Shown: positions 1 to 9,024 of the stretch, piece by piece
Numbering within the stretch: position 1 is the first letter of the stretch
Layout of the letters: the number at the start of each line of letters is the position of its first letter
DNA from: Cognatishimia activa
Lineage (GTDB): Bacteria; Pseudomonadota; Alphaproteobacteria; Rhodobacterales; Rhodobacteraceae
Length of the DNA: 64,000 nucleotides
NCBI RefSeq assembly: GCF_026016445.1
Contig: NZ_CP096147.1
Coordinates: forward strand, 594,501 to 658,500
Direction: 5' to 3'
Program-made: the position numbers and the translations under genes
The notes under the pieces: model-generated
Database searches by the model: none
What the model was told of the DNA's origin: nothing
What the model saw: the letters and a program-made list of their open reading frames with translations, nothing else

Positions 1-12
1 AATTCTTCCGAA

Positions 13-2292
13 TTAGCTGTAGTGCGTTACCGGTGTTCCAGCTATGGCAGCCATGTTCAAAAGTCCGCGCACTGTGATGGATGGGGTCACGATATGAGCG
101 CGGTTACCCATGCCCATCAAAATCGGCCCCACCGCAATCGCTTCGGATTTCGCTTTCAGGATGTTGCGCACAGCAGAGGCCGCATCCGCATGCCCAAAGA
201 GCAAAACATTGGCAGGGCCGTTCAGGCGGTTATCAGGTAGCAGCTTGAAACATAGATTTGGATCAAGCGCCGCGTCGATGTTCATCTCGCCTTCGTAAAC
301 AAAATCCGTGTCTTTGGCGTCGAGTAGTGCAATAGCATCCCGCAGTCGTTTGCCAGAGCCTTCCTTTTGATTGCCAAATTGAGATTGCGAGCAAAAGGCC
401 ACTTTCGGCTCGACACCAAAGCGACGCGCGTGGCGAGCGGCTCCCTCTGCAACCAATGCCAAGTTCTCAGGAGAGGGCAGGGACCAAACGTGGGTGTCGG
501 CTACAAACAATGGCCCATCTTCCATGATCATGAGAGACAGTGCGCCGTGAGGTGAATGAGTTTCATCGCCCAGAACTTGGTTCACATAGTTCAAATGCCA
601 GCGATATTCGCCGAAGGCCCCGCAGATCATACTGTCTGCTTCGCCACGATGCACCATCACAGCCGCGATCGCAGTAGTGTTGGTCCGCATCACAGCCCGC
701 GCGATATCAGGTGTGACCCCGTCGCGCGCATTGATCCTGTGATAAGTCTGCCAGTAATCCCGATACCGGTGGTCGTTTTCTGGGTTCACGATCTCAAAGT
801 CCTTTTCCGGACGGATCGTCAAACCAAGTCGTTGACAGCGCCTTTCAACAACCTCTGGACGGCCAATCAGGATTGGTTTCTCTGTGGTCTCTTCAAGGAT
901 CGCCTGTGCCGCACGTAGCACGCGCTCGTCTTCACCTTCAGAGAAGACAATTTTCCGGGACGCGGTTGCCGCTGCTTCGAAAACAGGGCGCATGAGGAGG
1001 GCGGATTTGAAAACCGATTGATTCAGTTCTTCAACATATTCCTCGATGTCATCGATGGGACGCGTCGCAACACCGCTCTCAATCGCTGCCTTCGCAACGG
1101 CGGCTGAGACAACACCAACCAAACGTGGGTCAAATGGTTTCGGGATCAGGTAGTCGGCACCGAAGGTCAGTTGCTCACCTTGGTAGGCGGCAGCCGCTTC
1201 AGCCGAGGTTGTTGTACGTGCCAGTTCCGCAATGCCTTCAACGCAAGCGATCTTCATCTCATCGTTGATTTCAGTCGCGCCCACATCCAATGCACCGCGG
1301 AAGATGAATGGGAAACACAGGACGTTGTTCACCTGGTTCGGGAAGTCGCTGCGGCCTGTTGCGATGATCGCATTCGGAGCTATTTCGCGTGCGAGGTCCG
1401 GCATGATCTCTGGCGTTGGGTTCGCCAGGGCAAAGATAATCGGTTGTTCCGTCATCTTCGCGACCATTTCTGGCTTCAAAACATTAGGGCCGGAGAGCCC
1501 AAGAAAGAGGTCTGCCCCATCGATGACATCATCCAGAGTCCGCAGATCGGATTTCTGAGCAAAGGCAGCCTTCTGCGGATTCATATCCTCTTTGCGTCCC
1601 TCATAAACGAGGCCATGAATATCGCAGAGCCAAACGTTTTCGCGTTTCACTCCGAGTTTCAGCAGCATGTTCAGGCAGGCAATCCCAGCCGCACCACCGC
1701 CTGTCGACACAATCTTAATGTCTTCAAAGTTCTTTCCAGCAACGCGTAGGGCATTGGTTGCGGCCGCGCCCACAACGATCGCAGTGCCGTGTTGGTCATC
1801 ATGAAATACCGGGATATTCATGCGCTCGCGGCACCGTTCTTCAACAATGAAGCAATCAGGCGCTTTGATGTCTTCCAGGTTGATCGCACCAAATGTCGGG
1901 CCCAAGGCGCAGACGATATCAGCCAACTTTTCAGGGTCTTTTTCATCCAATTCAATGTCAAAGCAATCGATGTTGGCGAACTTCTTAAATAGAACTGCCT
2001 TGCCTTCCATCACGGGCTTAGAGGCCAACGCGCCAATGTTTCCAAGCCCCAGCACCGCAGTGCCATTGGACACAACAGCGACCAAGTTACCACGCGATGT
2101 GTATTTGCTAGCATTGGCAGCATCGCTTTTGATTTCCAGGCAGGCCTCTGCAACCCCCGGAGAATAGGCAAGCGAAAGATCACGGCCATTGGCCAATGGC
2201 TTTGTCGCGCGAACTTCCAATTTCCCTGGTTTTGGATTCTCGTGATAATACAACGCGTCCTTACGGAGCGTGTCCTTGTTATTGTCGCTCAT
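13..2292 (-). CDS. maeB: NADP-dependent malic enzyme with C-terminal phosphotransacetylase-like domain
   Basis: This 759-residue protein decarboxylates malate oxidatively to pyruvate and CO2 in the cytoplasm, making NADPH. The N-terminal malic-enzyme half (about 1-420) shows the substrate and nucleotide motifs: [13 protein letters not shown] near residue 75, the KPVMEGKA lysine segment near 92-99, and [10 protein letters not shown] near 165. From about residue 430 the protein is a phosphate acetyl/butyryltransferase domain beginning [13 protein letters not shown]; in MaeB enzymes this tail is regulatory, binding acetyl-CoA, rather than catalytic. The length matches long bacterial MaeB proteins. 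It is transcribed alone on the minus strand and its start is 20 bases from an operator-like dyad at 2309-2328 that recurs upstream of aceE. The stop lies just inside the window, so the gene is complete. Confidence 0.95.
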   Translation of the reverse strand: MSDNNKDTLRKDALYYHENPKPGKLEVRATKPLANGRDLSLAYSPGVAEACLEIKSDAANASKYTSRGNLVAVVSNGTAVLGLGNIGALASKPVMEGKAVLFKKFANIDCFDIELDEKDPEKLADIVCALGPTFGAINLEDIKAPDCFIVEERCRERMNIPVFHDDQHGTAIVVGAAATNALRVAGKNFEDIKIVSTGGGAAGIACLNMLLKLGVKRENVWLCDIHGLVYEGRKEDMNPQKAAFAQKSDLRTLDDVIDGADLFLGLSGPNVLKPEMVAKMTEQPIIFALANPTPEIMPDLAREIAPNAIIATGRSDFPNQVNNVLCFPFIFRGALDVGATEINDEMKIACVEGIAELARTTTSAEAAAAYQGEQLTFGADYLIPKPFDPRLVGVVSAAVAKAAIESGVATRPIDDIEEYVEELNQSVFKSALLMRPVFEAAATASRKIVFSEGEDERVLRAAQAILEETTEKPILIGRPEVVERRCQRLGLTIRPEKDFEIVNPENDHRYRDYWQTYHRINARDGVTPDIARAVMRTNTTAIAAVMVHRGEADSMICGAFGEYRWHLNYVNQVLGDETHSPHGALSLMIMEDGPLFVADTHVWSLPSPENLALVAEGAARHARRFGVEPKVAFCSQSQFGNQKEGSGKRLRDAIALLDAKDTDFVYEGEMNIDAALDPNLCFKLLPDNRLNGPANVLLFGHADAASAVRNILKAKSEAIAVGPILMGMGNRAHIVTPSITVRGLLNMAAIAGTPVTHYS

Positions 2293-2308
2293 TTATGTGT
2301 CCACCCAT

Positions 2309-2328
2309 TTTGTTTAGCCTTAAACTAA
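2309..2328. promoter_or_regulatory. GTTTA-N4-TAAAC operator-like dyad upstream of maeB
   Basis: The sequence TTTTGTTTAGCCTTAAACTA contains the inverted repeat GTTTA-GCCT-TAAAC (2312-2325), 20-33 bases upstream of the maeB start codon. The same arms with the same TTTT and TAA flanks occur upstream of aceE at 34885-34905, so it is probably a binding site for a shared regulator. The regulator is not identified in this window. Its place between promoter and start fits repression, which is inference. Confidence 0.55.
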
Positions 2329-2440
2329 TTATTCGTACTCGGGTAAAGAGACGACTTGTCTCAGGCATTGCTTGCATATTCACCAGATCAACCGCAAAGT
2401 TTTTGAAACCAAAATCATTGATCAAGACAGCATTGTGAAA

Positions 2441-2460
2441 TTTTGACTGACCAGTTAAAA
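2441..2460. promoter_or_regulatory. 20-bp near-palindrome upstream of the nucleoside operon
   Basis: TTTTGACTG-AC-CAGTTAAAA has nine-base arms with one mismatch and lies 76 bases upstream of cdd. It also contains TTGACT, which could be a -35 element on the plus strand. It is a reasonable candidate operator for a nucleoside-responsive repressor of cdd-deoA-deoB-add-upp, but no regulator gene is adjacent. Confidence 0.4.
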
Positions 2461-2536
2461 ATCATGGTTCCGGACCTAGTTTCAGCTCGGTATTTCGGCC
2501 CATTCTAAGGAAGCGATTGAAAGAAGGAAGACGCAT

Positions 2537-2929
2537 ATGAGTTTAAGAGACAAAGCCCTCGCTGTTCGTGAGAATGCCTATGCGCCTTATAGCAACTTCA
2601 AAGTGGGTGCAGCTCTGACCACTGAAGCCGGTGAAACCTATGTAGGCTGCAACGTGGAAAACGTAGCTTATCCTGAAGGTACATGTGCAGAGGCCGGGGC
2701 GATCGCGGCGATGATTGCGAGTGGAGAGTCGCGTCTGACTGAAGTCTACGTTGTTGCGGACGCGCCTTTACCAGTGTCTCCTTGTGGAGGATGTCGTCAA
2801 AAACTCATCGAGTTCGGGGCAGGAGATGTGGTTGTGACCATGGCGACTGTAGATGGCGTCGAACAAAAGATGACGCTGTCTGAGCTGATGCCGGGTGCCT
2901 TTACTGAAGAGCACCTGGAGAACACCTGA
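2537..2929 (+). CDS. cdd: cytidine deaminase
   Basis: This cytoplasmic enzyme hydrolyses cytidine and deoxycytidine to uridine and deoxyuridine plus ammonia. The 130-residue length is that of the small homotetrameric class. The zinc site is intact: TCAEAGAI gives Cys50 and catalytic Glu52, and PCGGCRQ gives Cys83 and Cys86; the substrate strand YVGCNVENVAYPEGTC is also typical. The ATG follows a GAAGGAAGA ribosome binding site. It is the first gene of a five-gene plus-strand operon for nucleoside catabolism, and its TGA abuts the deoA ATG. Confidence 0.95.
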   Translation: MSLRDKALAVRENAYAPYSNFKVGAALTTEAGETYVGCNVENVAYPEGTCAEAGAIAAMIASGESRLTEVYVVADAPLPVSPCGGCRQKLIEFGAGDVVVTMATVDGVEQKMTLSELMPGAFTEEHLENT

Positions 2930-4237
2930 ATGGATGCCCGCGCGATTATTGCCGGGGTCAGATACGGTCAGACACCTAGCCTAGAAGAGTTGCGGTGGTT
3001 TGCCAGAGGACTGGCGGACCAGTCGGTCAGCGATGCGCAAGCTGGGGCCTTTGCGATGGCTGTCTGTCTGAATGGCCTTAGCGAAGGGACGCGCGCAGAT
3101 CTGACATTGGCCATGAGAGATAGCGGTGACTGTCTTTCATGGGAATTCGATGGGCCAGTGGTTGACAAGCACTCCACAGGCGGTGTTGGAGATTGTGTTT
3201 CCTTAGTCCTGGCCCCGGCTTTGGCTGCTTGCGGCGGCTTTGTTCCCATGATTTCAGGACGCGGGCTTGGGCACACGGGTGGCACACTCGATAAAATGGA
3301 AAGTATTCCGGGGTTAAGAGTTGATCTGGACGAAGATCGGTTTCGCAGTGTTGTTGCTGAAACTGGAGCAGCCATAGTCAGCGCGAGTGCAAATATCGCT
3401 CCTGCAGATAAGCGTCTTTACGCAGTGCGCGATGTGACAGCGACTGTCGAAAGCCTCGATCTGATCACGGCCTCTATCCTGTCCAAGAAGCTCGCGGCCG
3501 GATTGGAGCATCTTGTTCTGGACGTCAAAACCGGATCAGGCGCGTTTATGAAAACGCCAGAAGATGCGCGCGCTTTGGCGCAATCGCTTGTTCGCACCGC
3601 AAATCTTGCAGGTTGCCCAACCTCTGCTGTGATCTCGGATATGAACGAACCTCTGGCATCTTCATTGGGTAACGCCTTAGAGATCGCTGAAGTGATGTCG
3701 GTGCTGTGTGACGGCAAAGATGGAGCATTGCTTGAGCTGAGCTGTGCGCTTGGTGGTGTGCTGTTGAACAATGCTGGTCTTGCGAAAGATGTCGAAGAAG
3801 GTACTCAAATGATCGCGGCGTCGGTACAGGATGGGCGCGCAGCAGAGGCATTTGGAAAGATGGTTTTTGCCCAGGGGGGACCGGTGGCATTTTCCGAAAA
3901 CTGGCGACGTTTCTTACCTGAAGCGCCGGTTATTCGTGAAGTCACTGCACCCAAAAGCGGTTACGTGTCTCACATAGATGGACAGGCACTGGGATTGACT
4001 GTCGTGGGGCTAGGAGGCGGTCGACAGGTGGAAACTGATGTGGTCGATCCAGCCGTTGGCCTGTCTGATGTCCTCCGACTGGGCACCAAAGTAAAGAAGG
4101 GCCAACCCTTGCTTCAGATACACGCCTCTCGCGAGGACAAAGCTGAACAAGCAGCAGCTGAGGTTCGTGCAGCGATCACGCTATCAGAGCAAAAACCAGA
4201 GACATCTCCACTCATTCATGAACGGATCGACGCATGA
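2930..4237 (+). CDS. deoA: thymidine phosphorylase
   Basis: The enzyme cleaves thymidine (and deoxyuridine) with phosphate to the free base and 2-deoxyribose-1-phosphate. At 435 residues it has the normal length. The anion-binding signature KHSTGGVGD lies at residues 80-88, followed by GRGLGHTGGTLDKMESIPG and the VLDVKTGSGAFMKT loop, all diagnostic of nucleoside phosphorylase family 2. The C-terminal domain (from about 340) is the usual alpha/beta lobe. It begins immediately after cdd and overlaps deoB by four bases, so it is translationally coupled; its product feeds DeoB. Confidence 0.96.
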   Translation: MDARAIIAGVRYGQTPSLEELRWFARGLADQSVSDAQAGAFAMAVCLNGLSEGTRADLTLAMRDSGDCLSWEFDGPVVDKHSTGGVGDCVSLVLAPALAACGGFVPMISGRGLGHTGGTLDKMESIPGLRVDLDEDRFRSVVAETGAAIVSASANIAPADKRLYAVRDVTATVESLDLITASILSKKLAAGLEHLVLDVKTGSGAFMKTPEDARALAQSLVRTANLAGCPTSAVISDMNEPLASSLGNALEIAEVMSVLCDGKDGALLELSCALGGVLLNNAGLAKDVEEGTQMIAASVQDGRAAEAFGKMVFAQGGPVAFSENWRRFLPEAPVIREVTAPKSGYVSHIDGQALGLTVVGLGGGRQVETDVVDPAVGLSDVLRLGTKVKKGQPLLQIHASREDKAEQAAAEVRAAITLSEQKPETSPLIHERIDA

Positions 4238-5445
4238 GCCGCGCATTTCTTGTCATAATAGATTCCGTGGGCATTGGTGGTGCCACCGATGCTGATCAAT
4301 TCTTCAATGGAGATATCCCCGATACTGGGGCGAACACAGTTGCACATATTGCGCAAGCCTGTGCCGAAGGGCGAGCTGAAGACGGGCGTTCAGGTCCATT
4401 AAAACTACCAACATTGGATGCGCTTGGTCTGGGTGCTGCAACGCGTCTGGCGTCAGGCGAAGCTACACCGGGTTTGCATGCAGAGCCGACAGGGTTTTGG
4501 GCCGCGGCACAGGAGCATTCCAAAGGCAAAGATACGCCATCTGGTCATTGGGAACTCGCTGGACTGCCAGTTCCTTGGGACTGGAGCTTTTTTCCGGATA
4601 CACGTCCATCCTTTCCAGAAGATCTGGTGAAAGACATCACAACGGCAGGGAACGTGCAGGGTATTCTGGGCAATTGTCACGCATCGGGTACCGATATCAT
4701 TGACGAGCTTGGAGCGCTGCACGTCCAGACCGGATTTCCAATATGCTACACCTCAGCAGACAGTGTTTTTCAGGTGGCGGCTCATGAGCACAGCTTTGGC
4801 CTGGCTCGACTGCTGGAGTTTTGTGAAGCCATAGCGCCAATCCTGCACGCTCGAAAAGTTGGCCGTGTGATCGCACGCCCTTTTGTCGGGGATGAGGTTG
4901 CCGGGTTCTCACGGACCACCAATCGCAAAGACTTTGCCATCACGCCGCCAGAACCCATTTTGACCAATTGGGTCCAAGATGCGGGTCAGAAGGTCTATGG
5001 GCTTGGAAAGATTGGGGATATTTTCTCTATGCAAGGCATAGATGAGCTGCGCAAAGGAACTGATGCAGAGCTGATGAACCAACTGCACAATTTGGTTGAA
5101 ACTGCCGAGAACGGCAGCCTGACATTCGCCAATTTTGTGGAATTTGACAGCGAATACGGCCACCGCCGCGATATCAGTGGGTATGCGCGTGCCCTTGAAT
5201 GGTTTGATCGTGAAATCGGGCAGCTCATTGGCAAACTCAAGCCGGATGATCTCTTGTTGATCACTGCTGACCATGGCAATGACCCAAGCTGGATTGGAAC
5301 TGATCACACACGCGAACGTGTGCCAGTCCTGTGCCACGGCCTGGGCGCCGGCCAAGCAGGAATTGTGAATTTTTCAGATGTTGCAGCTAGTGTTGCACAA
5401 CATCTTGGTGTGACCGGGCTGGGTCCCGGAAGGAGTTTTCTATGA
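4234..5445 (+). CDS. deoB: phosphopentomutase
   Basis: DeoB interconverts (deoxy)ribose-1-phosphate and (deoxy)ribose-5-phosphate, linking the phosphorylases of the operon to central metabolism. The 403-residue protein belongs to the alkaline-phosphatase-like superfamily: IIDSVGIGG with metal Asp10, DTGANT near residue 30, the SGHWELAG segment near 100, and the C-terminal metal ligands in ADHGNDP and GTDHTRE. It overlaps both deoA and add by four bases. A deoxyribose-phosphate aldolase (deoC), the usual next step, is not in the window. Confidence 0.96.
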   Translation: MSRAFLVIIDSVGIGGATDADQFFNGDIPDTGANTVAHIAQACAEGRAEDGRSGPLKLPTLDALGLGAATRLASGEATPGLHAEPTGFWAAAQEHSKGKDTPSGHWELAGLPVPWDWSFFPDTRPSFPEDLVKDITTAGNVQGILGNCHASGTDIIDELGALHVQTGFPICYTSADSVFQVAAHEHSFGLARLLEFCEAIAPILHARKVGRVIARPFVGDEVAGFSRTTNRKDFAITPPEPILTNWVQDAGQKVYGLGKIGDIFSMQGIDELRKGTDAELMNQLHNLVETAENGSLTFANFVEFDSEYGHRRDISGYARALEWFDREIGQLIGKLKPDDLLLITADHGNDPSWIGTDHTRERVPVLCHGLGAGQAGIVNFSDVAASVAQHLGVTGLGPGRSFL

Positions 5446-6428
5446 ACGTCGCTGACCTTCCAAAGGTGGAGCTGCATCTGCATCACGAGGGGGCTGCGCC
5501 TCCTGATTTTGTGCGCCAACTGGCGGCAGAAAAAAAGGTCGATATTTCCAAGGTCTTCAACAGTGAAGGTGGTTATGCATTCAAGGACTTTGTGCATTTC
5601 TTATCGGTCTATGAGGCGGCAACATCAGTTTTGAAAACGCCTGAAGACTATGCGCGGCTTACACGCGCCGTACTTGAAGAAAGTGCCGCAAACGGAGTGG
5701 TTTATACGGAGAGCTTTATCTCTCCGGATTTCTGCGGGGGCGGTGACGTTGCAGCATGGAAAGAGTATCTTTCCGCGATGCAGGAGGCCGCTCATGAGGC
5801 TGAGCGTGATCTTGGGATTATCCTGCGTGGTGTCGTGACCTGCGTGCGCCACTTTGGGCCTGAAAAAGCCAAAGCATCTGCCCGATGCGCCGCTGAGACC
5901 GCTGGCGATTGGATCGTCGGCTTTGGCATGGGGGGTGATGAGGGGCAGGGCCATCAGGGGGATTTCTCCTACGCTTTCGATATGGCGCGAGAAGCCAGGC
6001 TGCGTCTCACAACACATGCCGGAGAGTTCGGCGGACCTGAAAGCGTCCGCGAAGCCATTCGTGATCTGAATGTGGAACGGGTGGGTCATGGTGTGCGTTC
6101 GATCGAAGACGCGGCGCTGATCGAAGAACTGGTTGCACGCCAGATCACGCTCGAAGTTTGCCCAGGATCCAATGTTGTTTTGGGGGTATACCCATCCTTT
6201 GAGGCGCATCCGATCAAGCGTTTGCGCGATGCCGGTGTGAATGTGACTATCTCAACTGATGATCCCCCGTTCTTTGCGACAACCATGAGACGTGAATATG
6301 AGATGTTGCAGCAGGCTTTCGGCTGGGATGTCGAAGACTTTACGGATTTGAATATCACTGCGGCCAAAGCCGCCTTTTGTGATGATGCCACGCGGGATCG
6401 CGTGATGAAAAAACTGGAGCTCACATGA
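5442..6428 (+). CDS. add: adenosine deaminase
   Basis: This 328-residue amidohydrolase-superfamily enzyme converts adenosine and deoxyadenosine to inosine forms. The N-terminal metal motif is ELHLHHEGA (His12, His14); THAGEFGG supplies the next His and the catalytic Glu, GHGVRS a further His, and STDDPPFF the C-terminal Asp pair. It overlaps deoB and upp by four bases. Having a purine deaminase inside a pyrimidine deo operon lets one transcript handle both nucleoside classes. An adenine deaminase-like substrate cannot be wholly excluded from sequence alone, but the operon favours adenosine. Confidence 0.9.
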   Translation: MNVADLPKVELHLHHEGAAPPDFVRQLAAEKKVDISKVFNSEGGYAFKDFVHFLSVYEAATSVLKTPEDYARLTRAVLEESAANGVVYTESFISPDFCGGGDVAAWKEYLSAMQEAAHEAERDLGIILRGVVTCVRHFGPEKAKASARCAAETAGDWIVGFGMGGDEGQGHQGDFSYAFDMAREARLRLTTHAGEFGGPESVREAIRDLNVERVGHGVRSIEDAALIEELVARQITLEVCPGSNVVLGVYPSFEAHPIKRLRDAGVNVTISTDDPPFFATTMRREYEMLQQAFGWDVEDFTDLNITAAKAAFCDDATRDRVMKKLELT

Positions 6429-7057
6429 CCAATCATCTGACCGTCGTGAACCACCCGCTGGTGCAGCACAAACTGACCCTTATGCGGAAGAAAGAGACAT
6501 CAACCGCGGAATTCCGCCAGCTTCTTCGTGAGATCAGTCAGCTTTTGGCCTATGAGGTCACCCGCGATCTGCCGATGACCACACGGACGATTCAGACACC
6601 AATGCAAGAGATGGAAGCGCCAGCCTTGGCTGGCTCCAAATTGGCGCTGGTCTCGATCCTTCGGGCGGGTAACGGGTTATTGGATGGTATGCTCGAATTG
6701 ATCCCATCTGCGCGTGTTGGATTTGTGGGGCTTTATCGTGATGAAGAGACGCTAGAGCCCGTTCAGTACTATTTTAAAGTGCCTACGCAGCTCGATAAGC
6801 GTTTGGTGATTGCAGTTGATCCAATGCTGGCAACCGGGAATTCCTCGGCTGCGGCGATCGATTTGCTTAAAGAAGCGGGTGCAACCAATATTCATTTCCT
6901 CTGCCTTCTGGCAGCCCCAGAAGGGGTGGCGCGCATGAAAGAAGCGCACCCGGATGTTCCGATTGTGACGGCTGCATTGGACGAAAAGCTTAATGAAAAG
7001 GGCTATATCGTTCCGGGTCTCGGCGATGCAGGTGACCGTATGTTCGGTACAAAATAA
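6425..7057 (+). CDS. upp: uracil phosphoribosyltransferase
   Basis: Upp makes UMP from uracil and PRPP, recovering the base released by the upstream enzymes. The 210-residue length fits the family. The PRPP loop is [19 protein letters not shown], the N-terminal part carries the [15 protein letters not shown] segment, and the uracil-binding C-terminus reads [17 protein letters not shown]. It is the last gene of the operon and overlaps add by four bases. There is no T-rich terminator after it, only two hairpins in the 64 bases before the next gene. Confidence 0.96.
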   Translation: MTNHLTVVNHPLVQHKLTLMRKKETSTAEFRQLLREISQLLAYEVTRDLPMTTRTIQTPMQEMEAPALAGSKLALVSILRAGNGLLDGMLELIPSARVGFVGLYRDEETLEPVQYYFKVPTQLDKRLVIAVDPMLATGNSSAAAIDLLKEAGATNIHFLCLLAAPEGVARMKEAHPDVPIVTAALDEKLNEKGYIVPGLGDAGDRMFGTK

Positions 7058-7099
7058 ACTATATGCACGCTTTACTCATATAGCGTAATGCGGCTAGAC

Positions 7100-7122
7100 T
7101 GCCCCCATATCTTGTGGGGGCA
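7100..7122 (+). promoter_or_regulatory. hairpin covering the ribosome binding site and start of the next gene
   Basis: TGCCCCCA (7100-7107) pairs perfectly with TGGGGGCA (7115-7122) across a seven-base loop. The right arm contains the only purine-rich Shine-Dalgarno candidate and ends in the first base of the ATG at 7122. It has no T-run, so it is a poor terminator for upp and a better candidate for translational control. A second inverted repeat, CTATATG/CATATAG, lies at 7059-7083. Confidence 0.45.
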
Positions 7123-7928
7123 TGATGCAGTTTACTAGGGCTATTGCGATCGCGTTGATCGCTTCAATTGTCGGCATTCAGGCAGTCGACGCGAAGTCTT
7201 TGCGCAAGGATGGTGATCCTGCCGAGCTTCCACCTGCGAGCTTTCAGGGCAATCAATATGTGGATAGCCGTGGTTGCGTCTTTGTGCGCGCCGGTGTGAA
7301 TGGCGGCACCAATTGGGTGCCGCGCGTCACGCGGGACCGGAAGTTGGTCTGCGGTTTTCAACCCACATTGAATGCAGAGCAGCGTAAATCAGCCTCTCAG
7401 CCTGAGCGTGTGGTGAAAATCACCCCAGAAGCAGCGCCCGTCGCAGAACCGACGCCAATGGCAAAACCGGTGATTGTGGCTGCGCAACCTGCGCCGAAGC
7501 GCGCTGTGCAGGTGCGCCAGACTGCGGCACCAAAACGCTACGCGACGCCTGTGGTTGCTCAACCCCGTACAATTGCTGTGAAGCCGTACCAGCCTAAGGC
7601 GGATGTTGCGCCAAAGGTTGTGACATCGACGCGGACCAAGCCTTTGCCGCAGCGTGTGGTGAACCGCAAGCCGCGTCGCGGTGACGTGGTGGTAGAGGGG
7701 CAGGTTGCCGATAACGTGCGTGTCATCCCGCGCCACGTCTATGAAAACCGAGGCAATACGATTGTGAAACCGCCAAAGGGTTACAAAACCGTTTGGAAAG
7801 ATGATCGTCTGAACCCGTTGCGTGCGGATCAAACCTTCGCGGGTAAAGCAAAAATGGATGCGATCTGGACGCAGACTGTACCTCGCCGGTTGATCAAAGT
7901 GCCTGCACGCGAAACTGTCACCAAATAG
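7122..7928 (+). CDS. secreted Rhodobacterales SPOR-like protein of unknown function
   Basis: The 268-residue protein has a signal peptide (MMQFTRAIAIALIASIVGIQAVDA, cleavage likely after residue 24). A short conserved module follows, with YVDSRGCVFVRAG and WVPRVTRDRKLVCG holding two cysteines (Cys52, Cys77) that may form a disulfide in the periplasm. The middle (about 85-215) is low-complexity, rich in Pro, Ala, Lys and Arg, as in cell-wall spanning linkers. The tail carries WKDDRLNPLRADQT and WTQTVPRRLI. From memory, this head and tail resemble Rhodobacterales proteins annotated as SPOR-domain, but I see no clear SPOR fold here. The start could be either of two adjacent ATGs. A role at the envelope is inference. 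Confidence 0.7.
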   Translation: MMQFTRAIAIALIASIVGIQAVDAKSLRKDGDPAELPPASFQGNQYVDSRGCVFVRAGVNGGTNWVPRVTRDRKLVCGFQPTLNAEQRKSASQPERVVKITPEAAPVAEPTPMAKPVIVAAQPAPKRAVQVRQTAAPKRYATPVVAQPRTIAVKPYQPKADVAPKVVTSTRTKPLPQRVVNRKPRRGDVVVEGQVADNVRVIPRHVYENRGNTIVKPPKGYKTVWKDDRLNPLRADQTFAGKAKMDAIWTQTVPRRLIKVPARETVTK

Positions 7929-7945
7929 GCTGGAAGCCTTCGGAT

Positions 7946-8956
7946 TTAACTATTGCAGATTTCTTGCAGCGCGACCCATTCTCCATCACTCATGATGGAT
8001 TGTGGATCGGACAAAAGCGCATCTGCTTCGATCAGATCGATTGTTGTTTCACCTGAGATATCAACGGCGTAAGCGTATGGGCTGGCTGGGATTTTCAGGG
8101 ATGCAAAACTGTCCGAGAGCAGACCGGGATCGATTTCATTCGGCTTTGCACTGACCAACCATTCGGCGTGATCCTTTAGCGTCTCAGCGGTCAGCTGACC
8201 GGTTGTCAGCAACCTGAAGCTCGCCCAAAGCCCACCATTTTCCAAGAGTTGCGCAAGCGGATCGACAAGTTTTGTCCGTTGCATCTCTGCAATCACATAA
8301 CCGGCAGCCACGGCTGGGTCTTCGTGATCTTCCAATATCGCGCGAGAAAGCAGAACGACACCACCCGGCAGGCTCGCTGTTGTTCGAATGCCGCCAGGCA
8401 CCACGACGATTTCGCTGATATCCAAGCGCAGCGCGAGTTTCCCAAGCGCTCCGTTCGCGATCTCTTCATGGCAGGCCTGCCCAGTGACAGGTGCCATCTG
8501 AGCCAGAATATCTTGGCCGATCACGACGCGATTGATTTGCGGCACAACCGAGGTCACATGATTGCGCAGCGCATTTGGGAACCAGAAGATCGCGCCTGCC
8601 ACAACGGCAGCCAAGGATGCAGCAAAGGCAAACCCTCGCAGTCTACCGGGGTGGGCTTCTTTGCGATCAATGGCCTTCTGGATCTTCTCAATCGCAGCGA
8701 CCATTTCGGTTTCGTTTTCCGCGAGTTCAAGGGTTTCCGTTGAATCCCCAGCAGGATGGTAAACCGCAGGCAACTTACCCGGATTGGCGCGTTTGATCGC
8801 AGGAATGGACCAATGCGTTAGCGGGCGGTCCTGCATATCCGAGATGACCAAAGTCGCATCACCAATAGACGCAATCACCTCTCGGCGTTGATCTTCCGGT
8901 GCAGCGCGCCAAAGGCCAGAGGCCTCTAGGCGCTGATATTTGTTCAGCGCGGTCAT
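7946..8956 (-). CDS. single-pass membrane protein with a degenerate M48-peptidase-like domain
   Basis: The 336-residue protein has a cytoplasmic head (1-105), one hydrophobic segment at about 108-126, and an extracytoplasmic C-terminal domain. That domain contains VVVPGGIRTTASLPGGVVLLSRAILEDHEDPAVAAG, which looks like the strand-and-turn preceding the zinc helix of M48 metallopeptidases (LPGG...G.L). Where HExxH should follow, it reads IAEMQ (residues about 222-226), so the catalytic motif is gone. I therefore call it a likely non-catalytic relative. Cys162 and Cys334 could form a disulfide. It is transcribed alone on the minus strand, facing the previous gene. The M48 link is inference from one segment. 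Confidence 0.6.
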   Translation of the reverse strand: MTALNKYQRLEASGLWRAAPEDQRREVIASIGDATLVISDMQDRPLTHWSIPAIKRANPGKLPAVYHPAGDSTETLELAENETEMVAAIEKIQKAIDRKEAHPGRLRGFAFAASLAAVVAGAIFWFPNALRNHVTSVVPQINRVVIGQDILAQMAPVTGQACHEEIANGALGKLALRLDISEIVVVPGGIRTTASLPGGVVLLSRAILEDHEDPAVAAGYVIAEMQRTKLVDPLAQLLENGGLWASFRLLTTGQLTAETLKDHAEWLVSAKPNEIDPGLLSDSFASLKIPASPYAYAVDISGETTIDLIEADALLSDPQSIMSDGEWVALQEICNS

Positions 8957-9024
8957 TTTCGGAAACTGCTCTTCCTGCTTTTGCCGGGCAGTTTACGCGC
9001 AATGCCCGCCTGCCGCAATCGGGC

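Noticed and set aside
7059..7083. CTATATG/CATATAG repeat as a upp terminator
   Set aside because: Loop of 11 bases, AT-rich seven-base arms and no T-run; too weak to call a terminator.
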